Below are positions 52,946 through 63,700 of a DNA stretch of 64,000 nt, in pieces. How positions within the stretch are numbered: position 1 is the stretch's first letter; every line of letters starts with the position of its first letter. Both the position numbers and the translations under genes were made by a program. The notes under the pieces are model-generated. The model was not told the origin of the DNA and searched no databases. It was given only the letters and a program-made list of their open reading frames with translations. The stretch covers positions 1 to 64,000 of the forward strand of contig NZ_BJZT01000010.1 in assembly GCF_007992175.1 (NCBI RefSeq). The letters run 5' to 3'. Source of the stretch: Methylobacterium haplocladii. GTDB taxonomy: Bacteria > Pseudomonadota > Alphaproteobacteria > Rhizobiales > Beijerinckiaceae.

Positions 52946-53817
52946 CCCGCCTCGACCCGGCACGCCTCGAATTCGCCGCGCCGGGCGACCGCTACGCCGA
53001 TTACTGCCTGTGGGACTACGAACCCCTCGGCCCCACGGCCGGCCGCCTGCGCCAGTCCACCCTCCTCTGGCACTCCCTGGCTGCGGCGGGCGCACACCCG
53101 CGTCTCTTCGCGATCTGCGACGCGCTGCGGGCCGGCCTCGGTCCCGGCCACAGCGTCTGGGGCGCCAAGCTCCGCGGCGGCGTCACGACCTGGGAGTTCT
53201 ACTTCTACGACTATGCCCGGCTCGAGCGCAGCGTCTCGATCGAGCGCGTGCTCGCGATCCTCGCGCCCTTCGCCCCCTGCGGCCTGCATTATGCCGGCGC
53301 GCGCCCCTACTTCATGTTCTCGCTGGACCTCGACGACGCCCTGGCGCGCGGCGAGCGCGGCCTCGACCGGCTCAACGTCTATCTCGGCAATCCCGGCAGC
53401 AGCGTCTCCTCCGGCTTGTGCTACGGCCTCACCGCCCAGGGCCTCGTCCTCGACAACCTCTACAGCTTCTTCGAGACGGCGACCGAGCGCGAGGCCATCG
53501 TGGCCAAGGCCGCCTGCTCGGCGCATCTCGACCTGCCGGGCCTCGACCTCGACGCGATCCTCTGGCCCGAGCTGATGCGCTGCGGTGTCGTCGTCGTCGC
53601 CAACAAGCGCTTCTGCGACGGCGTCTACTTCTCACGGATCGACGTCGACGGATTGCTGTATTTCCTCGACCGGCTCGCCTATCCGGCGGCGATCCGCGAC
53701 TTCGTGCGTGCGGAGCGCCGGCGCCTGTCGCATCTGCTCTTCGATCTCGGAATCGACTATGCCGTTGTCGACGGAAAGCTGACGGTCACGAAGAGTGCCT
53801 ATTACGGCCTTCTTTGA
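52942..53817 (+). CDS. uncharacterised protein of the tailoring operon
   Basis: The 291-residue product has no signal or membrane segment. It is predicted to be beta-rich, with alternating strands (WEFYFYDYARLERSVSIERV, LNVYLGNPG, VVVANKRFCDGVYFSRIDVD). The last ~60 residues (RAERRRLSHLLFDLG...DGKLTVTKSAYYG) follow the same pattern as the C-terminus of the preceding flavoprotein (LAERRDEALGHVAGGVGRDG then LTVYSG), so the two may share a domain. It overlaps that gene by 4 bp (ATGA). Similar strand patterns occur in ABBA prenyltransferases, but I cannot support that assignment. Confidence 0.75.
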   Translation: MTRLDPARLEFAAPGDRYADYCLWDYEPLGPTAGRLRQSTLLWHSLAAAGAHPRLFAICDALRAGLGPGHSVWGAKLRGGVTTWEFYFYDYARLERSVSIERVLAILAPFAPCGLHYAGARPYFMFSLDLDDALARGERGLDRLNVYLGNPGSSVSSGLCYGLTAQGLVLDNLYSFFETATEREAIVAKAACSAHLDLPGLDLDAILWPELMRCGVVVVANKRFCDGVYFSRIDVDGLLYFLDRLAYPAAIRDFVRAERRRLSHLLFDLGIDYAVVDGKLTVTKSAYYGLL

Positions 53818-53897
53818 GACCTTCCGGCCGCGATATCGGTAGCGTCGCCCGGCTCCCGGCGAGCGCCGCGCAAAACATCTTCGCAGCGAAAGACGTC

Positions 53898-54818
53898 ATG
53901 GGACGCTACGACCACGCAGCCTACGTCTCCCTGACGATGGAATTCCGCTGCAATCTCAAATGCGTCCACTGCATGATCGAGGGGACGATGGACCGGCTCG
54001 CGCCGGAATCGGATGCTCATTTCGAGGAACTGCTGGCCCGCAACGCGCGGGAGAAGCGCTGGATCGGGCTGATCCTCACGGGCTCGGAGATCACCCTGCG
54101 GCGCGACCTGCCGGATCTGGCGCGCCGGGCGCGGGCGAGCGGCTTCCGGCACGTCCGCATCCAGACCCACGGCATGCATCTCGGTCAGGCGAGCTATTGC
54201 CGCCGCCTCGTCGAGGCCGGTGTCGACGAGTTCTTCGTCTCGATCGCCGGCAGCGACGCCGCGACCCACGATGCGCTGACCCTGGTGCCGGGATCGTTCG
54301 AGCGGGCGCTGCGGGGCCTCGAGACGCTCGATGCGATGGAGGGCGTGGCGACGCTCACCAACACCGTCGTGACGGAGCGGAGTTACCGTCTCCTGCCAGA
54401 CCTCGTCGATCGCCTGAGCCATCTCCGGCGCCTCACCCAGATGGAGTTCTGGGTCTATTTCCCGATGTCCGAGCGGGACGAGAAGGGTCTCGTCCCGCGC
54501 CACGGCGACGTGCTGCCGTACCTGCGAGAGGCCATTTCCCGCGCCCGTGCGCAGGGACGCGCGGTCGAGGTCAAGAACTTTCCGGAATGCCTGCTCGGCG
54601 ACCTCGGCGACGCCCTCGTCAACGGCCAGCCGGAGCTGCACATCGATCCGGATTTCTGGACGGAATTCGCACGCAACGGCTTCTACCAATGCGTGCATCG
54701 GGACGCCTGCGCCTCCCGCGAATGCCTCGGGCTCAACACGGCCTACATCGAAAAATTCGGCCTCGAAGCCGACCTGCTGAGTCCCATCTCCCGCCGCTGG
54801 CAGCGAACGTCCGCCTGA
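53898..54818 (+). CDS. radical SAM enzyme
   Basis: The 306-residue protein has the [4Fe-4S]/SAM motif CNLKCVHC (C18, C22, C25) and a GSEITLRRDLPDLARRAR segment typical of the partial TIM barrel. C-terminal Cys in YQCVHRDACASRECLG could hold part of an auxiliary cluster. Enzymes of this type often modify peptides or small molecules. It starts ~80 bp after the previous gene, so it is probably in the same operon, and converges with the AraC gene. The partner PqqD/RRE-like domain may be the one fused to the M50 protein across the divergent promoter. Confidence 0.88.
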   Translation: MGRYDHAAYVSLTMEFRCNLKCVHCMIEGTMDRLAPESDAHFEELLARNAREKRWIGLILTGSEITLRRDLPDLARRARASGFRHVRIQTHGMHLGQASYCRRLVEAGVDEFFVSIAGSDAATHDALTLVPGSFERALRGLETLDAMEGVATLTNTVVTERSYRLLPDLVDRLSHLRRLTQMEFWVYFPMSERDEKGLVPRHGDVLPYLREAISRARAQGRAVEVKNFPECLLGDLGDALVNGQPELHIDPDFWTEFARNGFYQCVHRDACASRECLGLNTAYIEKFGLEADLLSPISRRWQRTSA

Positions 54819-54830
54819 ACGCATCCTGCG

Positions 54831-55838
54831 TCAGCGCGCGGCGCCGAGCCGGTCCCACCACCAGTTGAGAACGTCGAGGCCCGTCCGCTCCGAGTTCTGG
54901 GCCGAGGCCACCTGCTCGGCCCGGAACTCGCTCGCGGTGACGCCGAACTGCGCGCGGAAGCTGCGACTGAAATGGACCTTGCCGCGAAAGCCGAAATCGG
55001 TCGCGAGCCGGGAGAGGCGGCGCGTCTCCAGCGGGTCGCTCAGCGCCGCGCGGACGCCAAGCAGGCGGCGCTCCTGGACCGAGCGCATGATGCCGCCATG
55101 GGGAGCGAACATCCGGTAGAGGGTGGCCCGCGACACGCCGATCTCGCTGGCGATCAGTTCGGGCGACAAGTCGGGCGAGGCGAGATGGTTGCGGATCGCC
55201 TGCTCGGCGAGGGCGACGTAGCAGGTCTCGAACTCCTGCTCCTCCACGAGATCCTTCGCCCGCGCCGGATCGAGGAGCGCCTGCAGGAAGTCGGCCGTGT
55301 GCGCGACGACGCCCTCGACCTGCGGCTCTTCGAGGAACAGGCTGCGTTCACGCAGAGCCGTGAGATGCGCCGCCAGCAGCCGGTTGCGCACCGGATCGAG
55401 CCGTGGCGGCAGGGGGCTGCCGGCGATGCCGGGCAGGAGCGCACGCGGCACGATGAGCGAGATCGTATCCGAGGAGGTGGCGAACGTGTCCACCTCGAAG
55501 CCGAGGTCGATGATCGCCACCTGCGAAGACCAGAGCGTGGTTTGGTGGCCGCTGATCAGGCCGTTGAAGCCGCCGACGTTGTAGAGGTGGAACAGGATGT
55601 GGTCCGGCGTCCGGGCGATGAGGTCGCGATCGCGCCGGAAACTTTGTGCCCCGAAGACGACGCGCGCGACGATGAGATCACCCATGACGACGCCGCTGGC
55701 GGAGCCGGTCGGCAGGCGCTGGTTCGGATGGACGACGCGCGGCTCGAACAAGGCGCCGACGACGCCCTTCCAGATCTCGAACGCTTTCTCGTTCGGCAGA
55801 CCTGTCGAAAGGTAGTCCAGGCGCTGGAGGATCGACAC
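54831..55838 (-). CDS. AraC-family transcriptional regulator
   Basis: The 335-residue protein has an N-terminal AraC-binding-like domain (SGVVMGDLIVARVVFGAQSF; FHLYNVGGFNG). The C-terminal double HTH carries IASEIGVSRATLYRMFAPHG and RLSRLATDFGFRGKVHFSRS, ending FRAQFGVTASEFR. Placed between the tailoring operon and the SapC/adhesin genes, it is a candidate regulator of both. Its ligand is unknown. Confidence 0.9.
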   Translation of the reverse strand: MSILQRLDYLSTGLPNEKAFEIWKGVVGALFEPRVVHPNQRLPTGSASGVVMGDLIVARVVFGAQSFRRDRDLIARTPDHILFHLYNVGGFNGLISGHQTTLWSSQVAIIDLGFEVDTFATSSDTISLIVPRALLPGIAGSPLPPRLDPVRNRLLAAHLTALRERSLFLEEPQVEGVVAHTADFLQALLDPARAKDLVEEQEFETCYVALAEQAIRNHLASPDLSPELIASEIGVSRATLYRMFAPHGGIMRSVQERRLLGVRAALSDPLETRRLSRLATDFGFRGKVHFSRSFRAQFGVTASEFRAEQVASAQNSERTGLDVLNWWWDRLGAAR

Positions 55839-56720
55839 GCGAAGAGGCTTCTAAAAAAAGTACGACGGGGATGCTTCGGCGTCTCGGCCAGCGTCTCGAA
55901 AGGTCAGATGCCGGGCACGCCGTGCCCGCGCCGCAGGATGCGTGACGTCGGAACACAGTCGATCGACTTGCCGGCCCGAACCATCCGCTGCCCCGGACTG
56001 TAAGATAGCTTTAGTATGGAGGCCGACCCTGTTTTATCGATCGTATGCAACGCCTTGACGACAGAATCGACGATCAAGCTAAAGGTACCGTTGCAGGTTT
56101 CAAGAGGCTCAGAATCTCTTTTATGCAAAGTCGATGATCTCCGATGTACATCGAATGAGATGCGCCCGATCAGTGGCATGATTTGATATTGTCGGCGCAC
56201 GAAGACGATGAATTTCCTCAATCAGCCCCCATGGCGGGATCATTTTTTGTTTTTGAAAAAGCAAATATTCAATGGAAATTGCTGAAATTTCATGTTCAGC
56301 GCAGCGCGATGTTCATTCAGCTGGCGCAGATTTTCGATAAAAACGTGAATGCTTATTGAATTATCGATTAACTGAATTTGACTGAGAAAATCGAGTCATT
56401 TGAGCGGTCTCAAGCCTATTGCGCGCGATCCGATGGCGTCCAAAAGTGCCGTCGATGTACGGGAAAATCGTCTGTATTTTGGAAGGACTGCCGGTGGCCG
56501 GCGGCTTTGCTCAGGTGGTCGGGCGTGGGTTGTGCCGGGTCATTTTCGGCAGCTGTTGCAGGCGGGACGCGGTCGCGATCGTCCGTACTCCGCCACCTGA
56601 AAACTGAGACGCTCGATCAATCGAAAAGGCGTGCAATCTCTCCGCAAATCAGGCCCTTGCTGGTATGCAGCGGATCGCAAAGATGCGGGAAGCGCACTTG
56701 CGTGGCAACGTGGGGTTGGA
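55839..56720. other. 882-bp intergenic region, no convincing gene
   Basis: The region is AT-rich around 56180-56400. Small ORFs (55904-56221 minus, 56378-56728 plus) show no family motif, no ribosome-binding site and unusual composition; I do not support them. It probably holds the promoters of the AraC and SapC genes and possibly regulator sites. Confidence 0.55.
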
Positions 56721-57524
56721 ATGAGTAAGCAGCTTCTCATCTACGAGCGTGCAGTACCGGTGACCCGGCAGCGGCACGGCTCCTGGTCGGTCAAGGCCGG
56801 TGCGACTTTCGAATTTGCCCGCGGCGTCAACTCCGTGCCCCTGATGGTCGCCGAGTTCCCGAATGCCGGGGCCGAGTACACGATCGTGTTCGGCGGCGCC
56901 GACGACGAGATCATCCCGGTGGCGCTCCTCGGGATCCGGGACGGCGAGAACCTGTACGTGAGCGAGGCGGGCTCTTGGTCCGGCGCCTATGTTCCGGCGT
57001 TCCTGCGCCGCTATCCGTTCGTGTTCTCCAGCGACAACGCGAACGACCCCGACGCCACCTTCACGCTGTGCGTGGACGAGGATTTTTCCGGCTGCAACGA
57101 CGATGGCCGCGGCGAGCGCCTGTTCGATGCCGACGGTGACCGCACGCAGTATCTGCAGAACGTCCTCGGCTTCCTTCAGGCCTACCAGACGCAGTTTCAG
57201 CGCACCAAGCTGTTCGTGAAGCGTCTGCAGGAGTTCGACCTGCTGGAATCCATGCAGGCGCAATTCACCCTGCGCACGGGCCAACGCTCGACGCTGTCGG
57301 GATTCAGCGTGGTCAACCGCGACCGGCTCAAGGCGCTGTCCGCCGAGAAGCTCGCGGAGCTGATGCAGGCCGACGAGATGGAGCTGATCTACCAGCACCT
57401 CGCCTCGCTTCGGAACCTCACGCCGATCGCCGAGCGCATCGGCGTGCCGGTCGAAACGGCTGCGCAGGAGGCCGAGACGGCTCCGGCTTCTCCGGCCGAT
57501 TTCGAGACGACCGGCAACGCCTGA
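56721..57524 (+). CDS. SapC-family protein
   Basis: The 267-residue product matches the SapC pattern closely: an N-terminal YERAVPVTRQRHGSWSVKAG, VPLMVAEFPNAGAEYTIVFG, PVALLGIRDGENLYV, YVPAFLRRYPFVFS, CVDEDFSG and LFVKRLQEFDLLE. SapC was named for a Campylobacter S-layer secretion locus; its biochemical role is unknown, and family members often occur near tryptophan-halogenase-like genes and surface proteins. Here it lies 180 bp upstream of a giant surface protein and near a halogenase-like gene. Met at 56721 begins the conserved region. Confidence 0.9.
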   Translation: MSKQLLIYERAVPVTRQRHGSWSVKAGATFEFARGVNSVPLMVAEFPNAGAEYTIVFGGADDEIIPVALLGIRDGENLYVSEAGSWSGAYVPAFLRRYPFVFSSDNANDPDATFTLCVDEDFSGCNDDGRGERLFDADGDRTQYLQNVLGFLQAYQTQFQRTKLFVKRLQEFDLLESMQAQFTLRTGQRSTLSGFSVVNRDRLKALSAEKLAELMQADEMELIYQHLASLRNLTPIAERIGVPVETAAQEAETAPASPADFETTGNA

Positions 57525-57622
57525 TCCGGCGTCGGCCTCGTCCTCGACACGGGGGCGAAGCTCGCCACGGCGATCGGCGCGCGCGAGCGGGCGCCGATCG
57601 GATCTTCCAGACCACCTTTGAC

Positions 57623-57650
57623 GACCCGGCCGTGCCACGGCGGCCGGGTC
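57623..57650 (+). terminator. GC-rich hairpin between SapC and adhesin genes
   Basis: GACCCGGCCG and CGGCCGGGTC form a perfect 10-bp stem around an 8-base loop. It is followed by a weak T content (ACTTGATG), as in many alphaproteobacterial terminators. It would partly separate sapC from the downstream gene, which has its own GGAGAG ribosome-binding site. Confidence 0.6.
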
Positions 57651-57704
57651 ACTTGATGTGCGCGCGCCGAACGCGGTGCGCCCTGCCCGGTTGGAGAGAG
57701 CGTC

Positions 57705-60700
57705 ATGGCTTTTCCGTTCAAGTCGGAAGGCTTCTGGGGACCCCTGTTCCGCCGCCGCGACCGCGCACGCATCAGCGTGGAGGCGCCGCGGGCCGCACGC
57801 CCGTCGAAGCGTCAGCTCGTGCTGCACCTCAAGAAGAAGGCCGACCGGATCTTCAACCGCGACCGGCTGATCTTCGATCCGCTGGAGCCGCGCGTGCTGC
57901 TCGACGGCACCAGCAGCTACCTGATCACGGCGCCGATCGATTCCGGGACGCAGGAGCATCAGGTCCTCGTCCAGCTGGTCGACACGTCGGCCGCGATGGC
58001 GGCCAGCGCGGACAAGGTCCAGCAGGTCCAGATCTTCGACTATACGGGCGGCACCAAGGGGCAGAAGCTCCACTCGTTCGGTGACATCAGCGACAGCAAC
58101 AAGGCCTTCACGCTCACCGGCACGTCCGGGAAGGACCGCATCACCGTCGATGCCGACTCGTTCAATCTGCTGACCGGCAGTCAGACGCCGCTGCTGACCA
58201 TTGCCGACGCGACCGCCGGCGACGGCGATACGATCGCTCTCCTCAACAAGCCGACAGGCGCCGCCCGCTCGGGCGCGGAATTCACCCTGACGGGTACCGA
58301 TGCGGGCACGATCGCCTCGGGCAAGTTCGCGGGAAGCTTCTCGGGCATCGGCAACCTGACCGGCGCGGCGGCGGCCGACGACAAGCTGACGATCGGCTCA
58401 GGAGCCAGCCTCAGCGGCACCTTCGATGGCGGAAAGGGCAGCCTCCAGCTCGACCTCTCGTCCGCCCTGACGGGCAGCATCGACGCGACCCTGTCGTCGG
58501 CGGCCTTCGGCAAATACACCCTGGCCAAGACCTCGGGATCGAGCGCTGCGGACTTCAGCCTCGCCTTTACCGCGCCGACGACGAGCCTCGGCGTGATCCT
58601 GGGCAGCGGCGACGACACGCTGCATCTCGCCAGCCTGCCGCCCGCACCGAACTTCACGGTCAGCGGCGGCGCCGGCGCCGACCGGATCGTCTTCGATACC
58701 GATCTGAGCGCCACCAGCGGCGATCTCGCCCTCACCTTCGACGGCGGTGCCGGCGACGACCGCATCGACATCGCCGCCAATCTCAGCACGGTGGCCGGCA
58801 AGATCGGCATCACCTTCCAGGGCGGCGCCGGCGACAACAGCCTGACCGTCGCCCAGGGGAAGACGATCACCGCGAGCGGCAGCGTCAGGATTGCTGCGGA
58901 TGCGACCCTCACCCCGGTTCTGACCACGGACAACAACTACGGCCGTTCCGCCGACGCCAAGGCGCGGATGGGCGTCACCGTGAACAAGGACGCCGTCATC
59001 AGCGGCGTCGGCGTGGCGATCGCCGTGACCAGCAGCGTCACGGTCGCGGACACGGCGCCCGCCGACACCCAGACCCTCACCGTCACGGCCGATGGCCTCG
59101 CCGGGATCACCCTCGCCGGCAGGATCGATGCGAGGACGGGCGCCGCGGCGCTGACGACCGACGTGGTCGACAGCATCACGCTGACCTCGACGCTGACCTC
59201 GCAGCTCAAGCGCGTCACGCCGACCCTGACCAACAGCTCGACGATCGTCGTCGGCGCGAGCGGCGCCGTGAACGGCGGCACCGTCAAGCTCGCCGCCAAC
59301 ACGCGGGCCACGGTCGACGTGAAGGCGATCGGGCTGGTCCTGCCCAGCGCCACGACGTTCACGAATGCCGCGTCCGGTACCGCCGACACGATCAAGGCCG
59401 TCGTCAAGGGCGAGAAGAACCTGAGCGATGTGTTCACGCCCGCCGAACTCGCGGTCGAGGGAATCATCAAGAGGGCCGAGACGACGATCACCAACACGAC
59501 GCAGGTTACGGTCGCCGCCGGCGCGCAGATCGTCCAGACCGGCGCGGCGACGATTTCCGGCAGCGATCCCGCCGTCTCGGTGCAGATCTCGGCCGACGAC
59601 CGCACCAACGCGACCACCACCCTCGTGGCGAAGGACGGGACCGACATCCCCGTCCTCAGCAGCCTTCTCAACCTGTTCGCGCTGACGGCGAACCAGAACG
59701 TCACGCGCGTCACCAGCGTCGACCTCGGCGTTCCCGCCACCGGCACCCCGCCGACCGGCGCACCCACCGCCGACGCCACCGCACTGATCTCCGCCGCCGG
59801 CAACGCCGCGATCCAGGCCTCGAACAGCGGCGCGCTGCAGGTCCGCATCCGCGCGGCCACCGAGGCGCCCGATCCGCTGTACCCGACCACCAAGACCGTG
59901 GCGGGCGACGGCGAGGACGACGGCTCGCTGCCGGCGCCGATCAAGGCCGGCGCCGCGCAGATCACCGTCAACGACACCGTGCGCGTGGCCGTGCGCGGCG
60001 TGCGCATCGCCGCTGCGTCGCTCGCCGTTGCCGCGACGAACGACACCGGCATCGAGAGCCGTGCCGTCCAGGCGCGCAACCTGCTCACCGGCTCCACGAG
60101 CGCTATCGTCGAAGCGTCGCGCCTGAGCGCGAGCACGGGCGCCGTCTCCGTCGTCGCGATGGACGCCACCAAGGCGAGCGCGATTGCCGTGCCGATCGAG
60201 ACCGGCACCCTGGAGGCGGAGACCGACACCCAGAAGGCCAATCGCGAGCTCATCGGCATCGCGCGCGGCTCGGCGGTGAACACCACGGAGCGCGACATTA
60301 CGGCCGCGTTCACGGATTCCGAGTTGAGCGCCGCGACCGACGTCACGCTGACCGCACAGAACGCCCTCGATCTCACGACCGAGGCCAAGGCGGCGGTCGC
60401 CTCGAGCAAGCTCGGCGTCGCCGGCTCCTACGCCGTCAACATCGTTCTCGGCAGCACCACGGCCACCGTCCTGCGCGGCAGCGTGATCGCGACCGCCGGC
60501 GACGTCACCGTGAACGCGGCCGACGTCACGAACATCGATTCCCGGGCGCAGACCACCGTCGAGGGTGCCGCCAGCTCCGGCGGCGCCGCCGTCGGCAGCA
60601 CCGCGAGCGGCAACAACGCCATCGGCGGCGCTGCGGCCTTCAACATCGTCGGCTACAGGGCCGATGGTGTCACCGGCACGGACAAACTCGCCGACAAGAT

Positions 60701-63700
60701 CGTCGGCATGGCCCTCGACACGGTGCTCGGCACCGGCTTCTTCACGGTGGCCGCCACACAGTCGATCCGCGCACGGGTCGACGCCGCCATCGTCACGGCG
60801 AGCGCCGGACGCGTCGGCCTGAACGCCGCGAGCGCGGGCACCGTGAACGCCACGGTCAGCAACACCGTGACCACCCGCACGCCGGAGCAGACCCGCGCCG
60901 ACCTCGCGAAAGCCGAAGCGCGGCAGAGCGCGCTCAACGAAGCCCGGAGGGTTCTCGGCAAGCCGGCGGTCGGCGGCAATGCCGGCACGGTCACCACCGC
61001 GGCGTCCCGCAGCATCGGCGGCCTGATCGCCACCAACCGCATCGCCCGTTCGGCGACCGCCGACGTGGTGAGCGGCGCGACCATCACGAGCGCCGGCGAG
61101 CTCGGCGTGCGCGCCGCCGACATGTCGACGATCAACGCCAACGTGAAGCTGGTGGCGTCCAGTCAGGCTGCGAGCGACGGCGGCCTGTCGGGCAAGCAGC
61201 CGCAGATCAAGTCCGACTTCAAGGCGAATGCCGGCCAGCCGGTGGAGATCACGCTCGGCCAGCGCGTCGCGGTCGATTTCGCCAATGCGCTGGGCATCGA
61301 TCCGATCCGGACGGTGAGCACCACCGACGCGATCAAGTCGAAGCTGCCTGCGACGACCAAGGACGCGAAGAGCGGCGCCACCGGCACCACCGCGACCCCG
61401 CGCTTCATCAAGACCGGCGACGTCGTCCTCGTCAGCCCCGGCCAGCCGGCCGGCAAGGGCGAGGTCGGCTCCTACTACCGCTACATCAAGGCGACCGGCA
61501 CACAGGCCGTCCCCGCCACGCAGGATTCCATCGACCTCTCGAAGGCCGACTTCACCGACGCCACCCTGTGGAAGCTCGTCGGCGAGAAGGGTGCGGTCTA
61601 CGCCTATATGGGCCCCGACAGCACGGCCACGACCAAGCTCGACCTGAAGACGGCGGACTTCACGAACCGCGACCTCTGGCGCAGTGTCGGCGACGGCGAG
61701 GCCGCAGCCGCCAAGACCACCGGCTCCGCGGGCATGTCGGCCGGCGGCATCGTCGTGCGCAACGAGATCAAGGGCGGCGTCGTCGCCGCCATCAGCGGCT
61801 CGGCGACCCGGGTGAACGCGGGCAGCGTCGCAGTCGCCGCCGAGAGGAGCGCGACGATCACGTCCAAGGCCGACGCCACCGTCGAGGCGATCGCGACGAT
61901 CCGCGAGCAGACCGGGGAGAAGGCCGACGGCACAGCCGACACGGCCGGCACCGCGAGCGACGTTCCCGGCAAGACCTCAGCCTTCGACAAGGCGGCCCCG
62001 GCGACCCAGTCGGGCCAGGGAAATACCGCGAACCAGTCGCGTTCGAGCGCGCTCGCCATCAACGCGGTGATTGCGACCAACACCATCCAGTCCGCGGCCG
62101 ACGCCTCCATCACGGACGCCGCCGTCACTACCACGGGCAGCGACGGCTCCGTCGCGGTCACGGCGAAGACGGCCGGTGTGATCGAGGCCGAGGTCGAGGC
62201 AGCGATCACTGCGGCCACGAGTGGTCCGTCGGGCTCCGAAGGGGCGACCACCACCACCGGCTCGGGACAGGCCAAGCCACCGACCACCTCCGCGCGGGCG
62301 GCCGGCATCCAGCTCGCCTTCAACGCGATCGGCTACGAGAGCGGCAATCTCGGCTTCGATACCCTCGACGCCGTGGTCGGGACCAACCTGACCAACCCGG
62401 CGACCGCTCAGGCGAGCGCCCGGATCAGCAACAGCACGGTCACGGCCACGGGCGCGATCAGCGCGACGGCCGAGTCCTCCGGCGCGATCACGTCGAAGCT
62501 GAGCAACGAAGTCACCGCTTCCGCCGCGGCCGCCAGCGTTAATGCGCTCGCCGTCTCGGGTCTCGTCGCGATGAACCGGGTGAGCGGCGCCGCCCAGGCG
62601 CAGATCGATGCCAATGGCAAGACGGTCTCGGGCACCGACGTCACGGTCTCGGCGGTGGACTCCGTCAGCATCGATGCCGAGACGGCGGTTGCGGCCACGG
62701 CCACGGCCGAGAAGACCGGCGACGTCGGCGGCGTCTCCAAGGGCGCCGAGGCGCTGCTCGGCGAATACACCTACACCACGGCTTCCGGCACGCGGCAGGT
62801 CAAGTTCGGCGAGAAGATCCGCCTCAGCGATACCTGGGCCGGAGCGGCCACACGGGGCGAAAAGGGTGCGGTGTACCAGTACATGGGCACCGACTTCGCC
62901 GCCGCGGTCGATCTCGGCAGCACGACGGACGCGAACCTGAACTTCGCCGACTTCGCCCTCTGGAAGAAGCTCGACGCGACCAACGTCGTTTCGGACACCA
63001 CCACCGGGGGGGCGGCGCCGACCGGCAAGATGTCGGCGACCGGCCTTGGCGGCATCTTCGCGCGCAACGACGTCTCGGGGAAGGCCGAGGCGAAGATCGT
63101 CAACACGACGCTGAAAGCGAGCGGCGACGTCGCCGTCAGCGCGGACTCGACGGCTTCGATCACGGCCGCCGACGAGAGCGAGGTCGAGGCCGAGGGCGGC
63201 GCGGCCGCCAACGGCGTGCTCGTCTCGAACAACGTGCAGAACGGGGCCCTGGCCTTCATCAAGGACAGCACGGTCACGAGCAGCGGTGGCGGCGTCAGCG
63301 TCTCCGCGGTCAATTCTTCGAGCATCGAGGCCAGCGCCGCGGGCTCGGTCTCGGGCGAAGGGACGGCGCTGGGCTTCACGCTCGCCTTCAACACCGTCGG
63401 CTTCAAGCAGCAGAACCCGCTCTTCGCCGCCGTCGACACGATCGTCGGCGATCCCCTGATCGCCACCGCCACCAATTCCGAGAACCCGGCCGGGGCGAAG
63501 GCCTACATCACGGGCAGCACCGTCACGGCGGAGCAGGACGTCACCGTCAAAGCCGAGAGCCGGGCCAGCATCAAGGCCGAGGCCGGCAACAAGGTGAAGC
63601 AGGCGGATTCCGAGGAAACCGTCCACAAGGCGGAAACCGGCGCACGCGGCATCTCCGCCGGCGCCGTCCTGGCCATGAACAAGGTGAGCGGCCGCGCCGA

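Noticed and set aside
52942..53817. ABBA-type aromatic prenyltransferase for the 291-residue protein
   Set aside because: Only a loose similarity of alternating strands; no specific residues support it, so it is left as unknown.
55904..56221. A 105-codon minus-strand ORF upstream of the AraC gene
   Set aside because: No motif, no clear ribosome-binding site and atypical composition; kept as intergenic.
58937..63626. Long minus-strand frames opposite the giant adhesin (58937-60409, 61977-63626)
   Set aside because: The plus strand is one continuous frame with the LEPR-XLL start and repeats; the antisense frames simply mirror its Ala/Thr/Val-rich codons.
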